Source of the DNA: Cyanophora paradoxa
Taxonomy: Eukaryota > Glaucocystophyceae > Cyanophorales > Cyanophoraceae
NCBI GenBank assembly: GCA_004431415.1
Contig: QPMI01000039.1
Location: 1-64,000, forward strand
Direction of reading: 5' to 3'
DNA: 64,000 nt
Shown here one piece after another: positions 35,909-48,100 of the stretch. The notes beneath the pieces were generated by a model that searched no databases, was not told the origin of the DNA, and worked only from the letters and a program-made list of their open reading frames with translations. A program made the position numbers and the translations under genes. How positions within the stretch are numbered: position 1 is the first letter of the stretch; each line of letters begins with the position of its first letter.

Positions 35909-36944
35909 GAGCCCGAAGGGCCCAGGCCTAGGCCCAGGGACAGGGGCAGAGGGCAACCTTTTTCAAGTTTCAGCGCTCTAGTTAGCCTTAGTCTCTTGCA
36001 GGGTTCGCTTGAGCTCGTCCCCTCTTTTTTCGAAGCCTGTACATTTCTTTGCTTCCGCCTTCGCAGATTGTCGCTCGTGCAGTTTGAAGTGCAGCGTAAT
36101 TGATCCCTGTGCAACAGTCACCGAGTCGTGCAGCCGGCCGCAGGGTCTTGAGCAAATGGTTCCTTATAAGTAGACTCTCTTGTGTCAATTGTACAATGCC
36201 CGAACTCGAGGCGACAAATTCGGGGAGCCTCGGACGTACGGAGGATCCGGAGCCCTGGCCATGGGGGGGGGGGGGGGGGGGGGGGATTAATGACCTTGAT
36301 CATGATAATTGATATCGATCATGAGCTCGAGGGTCATGATATCGATCATGACCCCCCGGTACCCCGTGATCATGATCATGACGCTTAAAGCTCTGATCAT
36401 CGGATCATGATCATGAAATTGTTATATTATAAACAATTATTTCAACTGCAGCTGCCAGACTGATCGAGCTTCAAATATGACGATAAACACTGAATTCGGA
36501 GTGCCTTACACGTAGCTCTCGAAATCGACAGCTATCTTGAAAACATGGCACAAATGCAATCTACAATGAATACAAAATTGTTAGAGCTCGCAACACGTAT
36601 CATGAAGTACGTGTGCGCAACACCGCGCATGCCATGATGCGTATTCCCAGCCAGATGTTAACAGCCCAGCTGTTGCCCTAGCCTAAGACAAGCTATAGCT
36701 ACGTTCTACAGTAATCTACGAACTGGGCCTGGCTCACAAAGATCAGCGGATGTCGATTCCTCGTGTACACGCCAATCGTAAGTTAATTAGCTATTATAGT
36801 ATACGTATCTTGACGTATCACAGTACTGTTTGCTTAGTTGTTCTTATTCATTACTTTTTGTTTTCTGACGAGGGCGCTCGAGCTCGCGATGACGATCCCT
36901 CCCTGTAGCTGGGGCGCCCCGCGTGGATTCCAGTAGGGGGTTTG
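35909..36944. other. Convergent intergenic spacer with AT-rich and G-run DNA
   Basis: The spacer lies between the convergent 3' ends of the carrier and the membrane-protein gene. It contains an uninterrupted G23 run (36,263-36,285), then a cluster of GATCATGATC-type words (36,295-36,420), then about 500 bp of AT-rich sequence without a credible gene. Confidence 0.7.
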
Positions 36945-39160
36945 TCAGACCCAGAGCTGCGCGGGTCGGCTCATGATCAGCCTCTGCCCTGCCCCGCCCC
37001 GGCTCGGATCAAATTCAAGATCAAATCTCGCGCACGTGGTGGGCCTCCAGCGCCGCGGCGGGGAGCATGGCGACCAGCTGCCCGCGGCTCAGCGGCTCAT
37101 GTTACAAGTTACCCGTGAGTCACCGGGGGAGGGAGCGCACCTGGAAGGCGCGGGACGTCTCGCCCACCAGGCGCCCGAGCATCGGCTAAGTAAAGTAAAG
37201 TAAAATCAGTTAGAGCCGCGCGATCCGAATCCAGATAGTTCAATAAGAAAGGACCTTGAAGACAAAGAGGTAGAGGACAAGGAAGAAGGCGACGTCTGTT
37301 AACCGATCGTTCGTGTAAATATATAACTCGCCGGCGAAATTCGTTCGAATAAGAATCAGAGGTCGCAAACAAACGAACCGAGCACGAGGACGGCGGCGAT
37401 GACGGAGCGCAAAGAGCCGATCGTGCCCCGCGTCTCCGTGGCCACCTGGGGTGGGGAGAATGAGAAGCAGGATGGGGTGCACGTGCGTGCAAGCGCCCGT
37501 CGCATCGCCGGAGCCCAAGCTTAATGGAATGGGCCGAGGCAAGCTTAAGGCCCCGAGACTCGAAGGCGGGCGCGCGAGGGCGGCCCGGCACGGCCCGGAG
37601 CGCCGCCGCTCTCATTCTGGAGGGCCGGCGCCGCTTCTGTCTATGCGGAGGAGACTTCTAAGACGAGAGAAACACGCAGAGAAACACGGGGGAGGGCCCT
37701 CTGGCCCTTGGAAGGAGACGAAGCGGAGCTCGCGCTAAGAGAAGAAACGAAACGAAGCAAAACAAAGCGGGCACCAGGGTGGCGAGGCGGGCGAGGGCGG
37801 CCTGGAGCGCCGCCGCCCCGCCCCGCACGTGCCTCAGGTCGGCGTCCCCAAACGAGGCGGCGTCGGGCCAGCCCTCGTAGCGCGGCGCCCGCCCCGGCGC
37901 GACCGAGGCCGAGGACGAGGCCGAGGACGGGTACAGGAGCCCGTTCGTCTGCGCGGGCGCGCGCGTTGTTGAGCAGGGCGGGGCGGGGCGGGGCGGAAGC
38001 GGGGGGTACGGGGGCACGTTCAGGGTCCGGAGCGAGGCCTCGAGGTCTGGAACGCATCGGTCTGGAGTCAGAGCGATCTCTCGAGGACCGGAGGCAGGCA
38101 GGGGGGTACGCAATAAAGAGGGGGGTACGCGTGCGCACACGAGTTGAGGGAGAAGGTCAGCCCGCCGGCGCCGCTCCCGCGCAGGACCTTCACGCCCCGG
38201 CCCGCCTCAGGGATTCCGAGGAATTCGAAGGAAATTTGGAAATTCGGACCTCGTCGATCTCGGGGGAGCGGCGAATGGCGCCCGACGTACCCGTCGCCGG
38301 CCCCCCGAACTGCGAGAAAGGATTCAAATTCGAATTCGAATTCGAATCCAAACGGAAAGAAAGGGACCTTCACGGAGTCGAACAGGATGCGCGCCTCGCC
38401 GGCCGACGCGCGTACCCGCGCGGCGCTCGCCGTCCCATTGAAGCCCAGCACGCCGTCCCCGACGTCTAAAAATAGCACAGCGAAGGGCGCCCGGGAAATC
38501 AGACGGAGTGAGAGGAACTCTAATTATTATTTAAGCGGGCGAGTGAGACGGAGTGAGAGGAACTCTTGGGGCGCACAGGGCTCGCGGGCGAGGGTGGCGA
38601 TGGCGGCGACATGGGCGGAGACGCGGCCGGCGGCGGCGACCTCCGCCGCCGCGTTCTCGCTCCGCGAGGCCATCAGGAAGCACGCTGCGGCGCCGATGAT
38701 GCGACGCAACGCGACGGCAGCCGCGGTCAGGCCCATCCAAATTCAAAGCGGGGGTGGCGGGGGCGGGGGCGGGTCCGGCGGGGGCGGACCGAGGAAGGTG
38801 CCGGCGGCGACGAGGATGGTGGAGAGGAGGGCGAGGGCCACTCGGAAGCGAAGCCTCGCGAAGACCGCGCCCTAATAATAGCCTCCGGTCAGATAGATAG
38901 ATAGATAGCTATAGGCTCAGGGTTTCAGGACGGTCGTCGCACCTCGTCGGCCCCGCGGGGGCGGGCGCCGATGCCGAGCCAGTTGAGGAGGCTGCGCGGG
39001 GGTCGCGATCACGATCACGATCAGGCTTGCTTAAGCTTTGGCGCAGGATCGGGTCGCCCGGGGGACTTGCGATTGCGCACCTGCCCCGCCGCCCGAAGGT
39101 GGTACCCGTCTCGCCGCCCCGCGAGTCGCGCTGCACGAATTCGAGTGAGCGGGTCGTTGA
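36945..39160 (-). other. Exons for the C-terminal membrane and extracellular part
   Basis: The segments read RDSRGGETGTTFGRRG, SLLNWLGIGARPRGADE, GAVFARLRFRVALALLSTIL (helix), ACFLMASRSENAAAEVAAAG, YVGDGVLGFNGTASAARV, FGGPATGTSGAIRRSPEIDE, a Gly-rich piece, YLEASLRTLN, TNGLLYPSS, then VATETRGTIGSLRSVIAAVL and DVAFFLVLYLFVFK (helices), PMLGRLVGETSRAFQ and LVAMLPAAALEAHH. Junction phases close through most of the chain. The end is either VREI-stop at 37,021 or, after one more intron, LWV-stop at 36,945. Confidence 0.68.
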
Positions 39161-42100
39161 GAACGCGGGCGGCACATTTCGCGAGGGGGCGTTTAAGGCG
39201 CGCACCGCGGTCGTGGCTCCGGTGGGGCTGTACCGCGGCACACCGGCGCCGGCGCCGGCGCCGGAGGCGGGCGACGGGAGGGCGAGGGGGCTGTCGGAGC
39301 GGCGCCGGGACGTCGCCTGCCCGGTCGGCTGGAGCGACAGGCGCGGACTGCCGCGGCCCACGGCCTGTCAGCTCGGAGGGGGCGCCAGCGCTTGCACGCC
39401 AGCTAGGCAGCAGATTGGGACGTAAAAGCAAAGTCTAAGCTGTTGTATCTCAGAGCTTAGACAAACGCATCGCGCCCGGATTCGAACCTGCTTCTTTGGG
39501 TGCTCACGAAGCGCGACTCGTCCACTTCCGGAACCACAGGGGCAGAGGGGTACCTGTCCCGCGAAGTCAGAACGCGATGCGAGGGGGCGCGTGGGGGGCG
39601 GCGCGCGCGGAGGCGCACCGCTGGCTCCTCCGAGGCCGCCGGCTCGTGGTCGCGTCGCCCGACTGCGCGTGCGTGCGGTCAGACGCGATGGCGCCTAGGG
39701 GCGGGGCGGGGCGGGGCGGGGCGGGGGCGCCTCCTCGGCGGCCGAGAGGTACGGCGAGCCGGAGCCGGGGCTCGGGTTGGAGTTGGAGGCGAGGGCGCGG
39801 CGCAGGTCCCGGTCCGACCCCGTCGACCGCCGCGCCATGACTCCCCGCGCGTGCTCGCTCGCTGCGGCGAGGCCGGGCGTGAGATCGAGCCAATTTGAAC
39901 TCAATTCGTTCGCACCGGCCTGGAGGCGGCGGATGGCGGAGGGGGCCTTCCCTGGGCCGAAGCTCTTCCTCTGCGAACGAAGTGAGGGGTACGGCAAAGG
40001 GGCGGCGCCTTCGATTCGGGTCGGGCCGGGCCGGGCGGACCGGGGCGGCGTCGGTCACGCTGGCGGGGCTGTCCCTGCCGGAGCCGGCGGCGCTCGCCGG
40101 CGCCGGCGGCGTGCCCGCGGAGCCGTGGCCAAACGCCGACTCGAAGGTCGCGCCGATGCCCCCGGGCCCGGGCCCCGGGGGGCGGCCCCGCTCCCCGTAC
40201 CCGTGGCTGGCGAGGGGCGCGGCGTTCGCGCCGAAGCCCAAGCCCGACCCCAACTCCGCGCCCGCCTGCGCCGACGCCGCCGTCGACGTCAGGGCGAGCT
40301 GAAAGGTTAGGGGGGGGGGGGGGGGGGTGATGCTGAAGGGGGTACCGCGAGGAACTGGATGGAGCTGGTGCCGGTGCTGGCCACGCTCAGCGCGGCGTGC
40401 AGCTGCTGCGCGAGCACGCCTCCGCCCTCTCCCTGGGGCCCGCCCTTGGCCAGGTCGGCCTCCACGTCCGGCCGCAGGCTCGAGAGGCCTGATCATGAGG
40501 GGAACGTTAACCCCAGCTCGAGAGCGCAAGGCGCGGGCTGGAGGCCTAGGGAGACTCGCCCGTGGCGGACACGAGGAAGGGGACGGAGCGCGGGGTGCGC
40601 GCGCCGGAGTGCGGCGGGGAGGAGGCGCCGGAGGTCGAGGGCAGCGTCCGCACGACCGCGGCGGATCCGGAGGCCGCCGGCTGCGGGCGCGGAGAAAGCG
40701 GCCGCGGGTCTGAGTCAGCCGGGCAGGCAGCATCAGGTGTCCCGGCGGCCTCACCTGCTCGTGGCCCGACGTCGACATCGACGCGGCGAGGCCGCGGCCG
40801 GCGCCCCCGCCCCCGCCCTCGAGATCGGGTTCGGGATCGCGATCGCCATCGGGGTCGGGGTCGCTCGCGATCGCCTGGGGCGGCAGCGCGAAGGCGGAGG
40901 CGCTGGTCTCGCCCTCGCGGTCGCTGGCCATGGGCGCCGGCACCACGCCGGGCGGCGACGGCGCCGGCGCCGGCGACTCGCGAGCGACGCGCGGCGGCGA
41001 TGGCGATTCGGGATCGACGGGCGCCGGCGACGGCGACTCGCGAGCGACGGGGAGCGACGTGACCTCCACCCGCCGCCGCCGCGCGCTCGAGCTCGCGCTC
41101 GAGCCGGGGTCCACCATCGCCGCCTCGTACCTCTGGCCCGCCTCGGGCAAGAGCCCCGCCAGGCCCTCCTCCATCATCGACACCGGCTCGAAGCGGCCGG
41201 GCCCCGGCCCCGGCCCCGGCCCCGGCCCCGGCCGCGCCTCCTCGCGACCGGCCGCCGCTTTCGGTACAGAGCCGAAGGGGTGCGCGGCCTCGGCGCCGGC
41301 CGGGGGCCCCCCGGGCTTGCCCCGCTGCTCGGGGCTCCCGAAGGCGTTCCCGGCGCCGTGGACGTAGACGTTGCGGTGCGCCTCCCGCCCCTCCCGCCCG
41401 TCCCTGCAGATCGACGGATACCAGGTGATTATGAGAAGGGCGAGGAAACAGTAGATTTCAACGGGAATCAAGAAGGGAGGGCCGCACCGCTCGTCGACGA
41501 TGTGGACGCGGGGCGAGTGCGGCGCGTCCTCCTCCTCGGCGTCGGAGCGCCCGAAGCGGGCCATGTCGTCCAGCCCCTCCATCTCCTCCTCCTCCTCCTC
41601 GCTCGAGTCCGCCACGACGAAGCGCAGCTGCGTCAACGTTGAAGGAGTTCGATTTGATCCAACTTTCAGCGGCGGCGAAGGGTGTCTGTCACCTGTGAGT
41701 AGTGGCGGGCGGCCAGGCGGGCCACCTGTAAACGTTCCCGGGAAGGTTAGACCGGGGGGGGGGGGGGGGGGGGTGTAGAGGGGGTACGTATACGCATAAC
41801 GGACACAAGCGCACCGGGTACGGGATGCGCAGGATCACTTCGGAGAGGTTCAGCTGGGCGGGAAAGATCAGCGGAAATCAGGGGATTTCAGCCGCGCGGC
41901 GGTGCGGGCAGATGCATATATGCCTTCTTTTGGACGACGCGGTCTACCAGCGGCCGAAACTGCGCGCGCGCGCGCGCGCCCGACATCAGACGCAGTGCAT
42001 CGTCGGAATTCGAACGACCTCAGACCAACTAACCACGGCAAAGGCGAAGGCAACGGCTAGGACGCAGATGGTCACGAGGAGGGCGATGAAGACGTCGTTC

Positions 42101-45100
42101 GCGGTGCGGAGCTGCTGCTGGAAGTGGGCGCGGTAGCCCTCCAGCAGGGCGGCCAGGCCCCCGAGCAGGGCGTTGAGGCCCATCTGCAGAGCAAAGCGAA
42201 GCAGACGCAGTCAAGACGGAGCCATGACAAATAGCTACGTATAGTTTGCGGGCGATTCATAGATAGATACATAGACTACAGAGTCGCTGTTCACAGAGTC
42301 GCAAAGCGACGTCGACGCACGTCGGCGACGAAGCGGAAGTCGGGCGAGGTCGCGGCGGCGGCAGCCGGCAGCGCCGGGAGGAGCTGGGCCTGCGCAGCTT
42401 TCCAATGAGACTTCGAGATCGACCTCGGCCTCGAGTCTACCGCGATATTTCAAGAAAGCGCTTCCATCTTAAAGAGGTTTCGATTTTCCTATAGCTATCT
42501 TCTTAAGCGGATGGAGGCATCAAGCTATCTTCTTCTTAGCTTCTAGATCTTCTATCAAATGTGTACAAGGCATCAAGGCATCAAGGTTTCTATTTTCCTA
42601 TCTAGATCTTCTTAAGCGGATGGAGAAAGCGTTTCCATCTTAATGGAGTCAAATTAAATGTGGGAGAGGCGCGCCTTGGCGACGAGGAGGGCGACGGCGT
42701 CCCAGACGGCGGCCTGGCGCGTGACGGCGGAGGCCGGCGAGCGGGGGCCGGCGGGGAGGTAGCTCGCCTCCTCCACGAGCGTCCCCTCCCACAGGCGGCC
42801 CGTCAGGTCCCCGTTGTCGTACAGCCGCTGCGGGAGGACCATCGGATTCGGTCGGAATCGGGTCGGAATCGGGTCGGACTCGGGTCGGAATCGGGTCGAA
42901 ATCGGGTCGGAATCGGGTTGGTCGGTCGTCGCTTTATAATATCGCTTATTTGAGTGAGGCCACGGATTTGCAGCGGCACCTTGGAGGCGTCAAGCAGCTC
43001 CGTCGCGTGGAGGCGGAGCGCGGCGAGCGCGTCGGCCGCCGTCGTCACGTTCAGCGGGTCGGGCGGCGCCGCCGACGCCGCGTCCCGCGAGGGCGGCGGG
43101 GAGGAGGAGGCGGCGAGGACGGCGGAGCGGGCCGAGTCGACGACGGCGATTGCGCTCCGCGGCTGCCGATGCGGCCGTCAGCTCGCGCGGCGGAGGGGCT
43201 GGGTTTAAATTACGTCGGGGGAGCCAGAGGCGCTCTAAATTAACAAAAGCTCGCGCTATAGATAAAGCTCGCGCGCTCGGTGGATGTAACTAGAGACTTC
43301 GACAACGCTCTAGAGAGAAAAATCGCTCTAAAAAACTTGAAATAGACGTCGACGCTCTTAAATAAATACGCTCTACTTAGAGCGTTCGAGGGAGCACCAG
43401 GAAGGCGGACGCCGCTATCTCGTCGAGGGAAAAGTCCTGAGGGAGGGAGAGGTCGCTCGCTGTGAGCAGCAGAGCGGAGCGGAGCAGAGTGCGCTGAGCG
43501 GGATGCGCTAAGCAGTTGGCTAGGCCCAGAGGCGCCCCAAGCAGAGAGGGACAGGCCCGTACGGCACCGTAGGGCGGCGGCAAGCGGGTGCCATTACGTA
43601 CACAGCAGGCGCAGAGCCAGCGTAAGACAGAGAGAACAAGAGAACAAGGACGTCGACAGACAGCAAGCGAGCGCCGCGCAGGGCAAGCGAGGGCCCAGGG
43701 CTAAAATAAGCGGGCCAGTTGGCAACAACGTGGCACCAGGAATAGCAGGCTACAAAGGGTACAAGGCAAGGCAAGCTGCCGGCTTAGAGCCGACGACCAG
43801 GGCTAGCTGGGAGTCGGAAAGTGGGCGGCACACGCTTCCCGCTACAAAAAGCCGTCCTCGGCGCTACGAGCTAAAGGCTGAACTAAAGCTGCGTAGGCGA
43901 GGCTGAACGGACTACGAGCCAAAAGCCGGCTACCGTCCCTGCACAGAAAGCCGTCCTCGGCGCCACAGCGGGCGGGCCAGAGGGGCAAATTAAAATCCAT
44001 CAGGCCGTCGGCACCAGTATGAGGAACTGGGCCCAACAAGGGAAGTTGGGTGAGGGACCCACGACCTGACGCCAGAGCGCGCGGAGCGCCGCCAGCCAAC
44101 CGGGGGCAAACCCTCTAAATCCCGCCGGAAGGGAAAACGAGTGCTAGCGCTAGCACTAAGCTCGAATTCGAAGCCGGCGCCGCGCCACACGAGCCGCCGG
44201 GCCGCGGCGGCGCCGGGTCGAAAGTTCCACAGTGTAGAAGGTACTTGACGTAGAGTGTAGTAGTGTAGGACCGCAGGCTCGATCAGCAGAGCCGCAGCGG
44301 TAGAGTACGCGTTGCGGGCCAAGCTCGGCGCAGCTTGCCGCATTGCGTTGCCAAGTGACTCGGCCGGCGGAGTCACAAGGCGGGGCGATCGGTCAGCACA
44401 GTAGAGTGTGCAGCCGCGTACGCGTAGAGCAGGCAAGCCATGAAGAGTAGAGGCGGCGAGCCAGTCGTACGGGGTCAGGCTCCGCAGCAGCAGCAGGCCA
44501 CTGGTCGCATCATACAGACCCATCGCCAAGGATCCTCCACGATCGGACGGGATGGGATACAGCCATCGAGTCCGCCAGCGTACGCAGATGCAGCGCGTAG
44601 CCGGGGCTTAGGCAGGCCACCATCGCGGGACAGGAGACAGCATCAGCGCGGCCCGGAATGATCATCGGTGCTCGCGTGATAGTCGTAGGCAAGACGTATG
44701 GACCTCTCAGCAGCGGAGAGTCGCAAGCGGAGGCTTGGTCGGAATCACCCGGACTAGAGCGCCGGTGCGTGCTGGCTTGGTCAGCGTGGAATCACCCACA
44801 GCTAAGCAGACCGAAACAGCGCTGGCGTCCAGCTGGCATCACCCAGCTGCCAGGTTCAACCGATGCACGGGAATCACCGACGGGCCGACGCAGTCGACGC
44901 GCGAACGTGAAGACTGGTCGCGGGGCATCACCCAGTGCTGCTTGCTGACGCTCCTCAACAGACAGGTCCGCTGTCCGCCGTCCAACTTTAGCTATGGCTG
45001 CTCACGTCGTCGTAGGACGTTCCAGAGCGCATCCTTTACGCTTCTGTTGACCTCCGCCCGCCGGACAGGCCTCGGTCAGACCTCCGCCCGCTGAACAGGC

Positions 45101-48100
45101 CTCGGTCGCTGATCAAACGCCCACGACAGGAAGAAAACGACAGTTCGCACACGCTTGAGATGTGCGTGAAGCGACTGACATCTGGCTTGACGAGCTGGAC
45201 GTCCCGGAGAAGGGCAGCTACGTCGTCGGAGCCAGGGCAAGGTCTTGGCATCTTGTCTGCCGACTAGGTGCGACAGTGCGCCCGGTAGGCTTGACAACAG
45301 ATAGATGCGCTTCCTCGCATAGAGATCGCTGTCAAGTGGAGCTGCGCCGGCTTCCACTGACGCGTACGCAACCCGCAGAGCCGAGAGAGACGCGGAGCCG
45401 CACGTCCTCTGGATGCAGGGTGGAGTCAAGTGGAGTGATCCTCACGAGGGATGCCACTCGCCGCCGCTGAGCGTGCCTCGGGAGGTCCGCAGGCGCCACT
45501 GCAGCCGTCGTAGGTGAGACCTCGGGCGCGTACTGGGGCCTTGTTATCCCAGGGGCTTTCACGTCGCAGCGGTTTGACTGGCAGCAGCCCCCATGCGCTG
45601 AGCGGGATGCGCTAAGCAGTTGGCTAGGCCCAGAGGCGCCCCAAGCAGAGAGGGACAGGCCCGTACGGCACCGTAGGGCGGCGGCAAGCGGGTGCCATTA
45701 CGTACACAGCAGGCGCAGAGCCAGCGTAAGACAGCAAGTAACAGGTACAGCGTAAGACAGTAAGTACAGAGAACAGGGACGAGAACGACAGCCAGCAAGC
45801 GAGCGCCGCGCAGGGCAAGCGAGGGCCCAGGGCTAAAATAAGCGGGCCAGTTGGCAACAACGTGGCACCAGGAATAGCAGGCTACAAAGGGTACAAGGCA
45901 AGGCAAGCTGCCGGCTTAGAGCCGACGACCAGGGCTAGCTGGGAGTCGGAAAGTGGGCGGCACACGCTTCCCGCTACAAAAAGCCGTCCTCGGCGCTACG
46001 AGCTAAAGGCTGAACTAAAGCTGCGTAGGCGAGGCTGAACGGACTACGAGCCAAAAGCCGGCTACCGTCCCTGCACAGAAAGCCGTCCTCGGCGCCACAG
46101 CGGGCGGGCCAGAGGGGCAAATTAAAATCCATCAGGCCGTCGGCACCAGTATGAGGAACTGGGCCCAACAAGGGAAGTTGGGTGAGGGACCCACGACCTG
46201 ACGCCAGAGCGCGCGGAGCGCCGCCAGCCAACCGGGGGCAAACCCTCTAAATCCCGCCGGAAGGGAAAACGAGTGCTAGCGCTAGCACTAAGCTCGAATT
46301 CGAAGCCGGCGCCGCGCCACACGAGCCGCCGTGCGCTGAGCGGGATGCGCTAAGCAGTTGGCTAGGCCCAGAGGCGCCCCAAGCAGAGAGGGACAGGCCC
46401 GTACGGCACCGTAGGGCGGCGGCAAGCGGGTGCCATTACGTACACAGCAGGCGCAGAGCCAGCGTAAGACAGAGAGAACAAGAGAACAAGGACGTCGACA
46501 GACAGCAAGCGAGCGCCGCGCAGGGCAAGCGAGGGCCCAGGGCTAAAATAAGCGGGCCAGTTGGCAACAACGTGGCACCAGGAATAGCAGGCTACAAAGG
46601 GTACAAGGCAAGGCAAGCTGCCGGCTTAGAGCCGACGACCAGGGCTAGCTGGGAGTCGGAAAGTGGGCGGCACACGCTTCCCGCTACAAAAAGCCGTCCT
46701 CGGCGCTACGAGCTAAAGGCTGAACTAAAGCTGCGTAGGCGAGGCTGAACGGACTACGAGCCACTGGGCCAAAAGCCGGCTACCGTCCCTGCACAGAAAG
46801 CCGTCCTCGGCGCCACAGCGGGCGGGCCAGAGGGGCAAATTAAAATCCATCAGGCCGTCGGCACCAGTATGAGGAACTGGGCCCAACAAGGAAAGTTGGG
46901 TGAGGGACCCACGACCTGACGCCAGAGCGCGCGGAGCGCCGCCAGCCAACCGGGGGCAAACCCTCTAAATCCCGCCGGAGGGGAAAACGAGTGCTAGCGC
47001 TAGCACTAAGCTCGAATTCGAAACCGGCGCCGCGCCGCAAGCCGCCGGGCTGCGGCGGCGCCGGGTCGAAAGTTCCACAGTGTAGAAGGTACTTGATGTA
47101 GAATGTAGGAGTGTAGGACCGCAGGCTCGATCAGCAGAGCCGCAGCGGCAGAGTACGCGTTGCGGGCCAAGCTCGGCGCAGCTTGCCGCATTGCGTTGCC
47201 AAGTGACTCGGCCGGCGGAGTCACAAGGCGGGGCGATCGGACAGCACAGTAGAGTGTGCAGCCGCGTACGCGTAGAGCAGGCAAGCCATGAAGAGTAGAG
47301 GCGGCGAGCCAGTCGTACGGGGTCAGGCTCCGCAGCAGCAGCAGGCCACTGGTCGCATCATACAGACCCATCGCCAAGGATCTTCCACGATCAGACGGGA
47401 TGGCAAACCACGGATACAGCCATCGAGTCCGCCGGCGTACGCAGATGCAGCGCGTAGCCGGGGCTTAGGCAGGCCACCATCGCGGGACAGGAGACAGCAT
47501 CAGCGCGGCCCGGGATGATCATCGGTGCTCGCGTGATAGTCGTAGGCAGGACGTATGGACCTCTCAGCAGCGGAGAGTCGCAAGCGGAGGCTTGGTCGGA
47601 AGCACCCGGACTAGAGCGCCGGTGCGTGCTGGCTTGGTCAGCGTGGAATCACCCACAGCTAAGCAGACCGAAACAGCGCTGGCGTCCAGCTGGAATCACC
47701 CAGCTGCCAGGTTCAACCGAAGCACGGGAATCACCCAACGGGCCGACGCAGTCGACGCGCGAGCGTGAAGACTGGTCGCGGGGCATCACCCAGTGCTGCT
47801 TGCTGACGCTCTTCAACAGACAGGTCCGCTGTCCGCCGTCCAACTTTAGCTATGGCTGCTCACGTCGTCGTAGGACGTTCCAGAGCGCATTCTTTACGCT
47901 TCTGTTGACCTTCGCCCGCCGGACAGGCCTCGGTCAGACCTCCGCCCGCTGAACAGGCCTCGGTCGCTGATCAAACGCCCCCGACAGGAAGAAAACGACA
48001 GTTCGCACACGCTTGAGATGTGCGTGAAGCGACTGACATCTGGCTTGACGAGCTGGACGTCCCGGAGAAGGGCAGCTACGTCGTCGGAGCCAGGGCAAGG

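Noticed and set aside
39420-39510. tRNA-like T-arm (ggttcgaatcc on the minus strand)
   Set aside because: The T-stem does not pair, no acceptor stem or anticodon arm closes, and the word coincides with a GTTCGA splice donor that phase supports.
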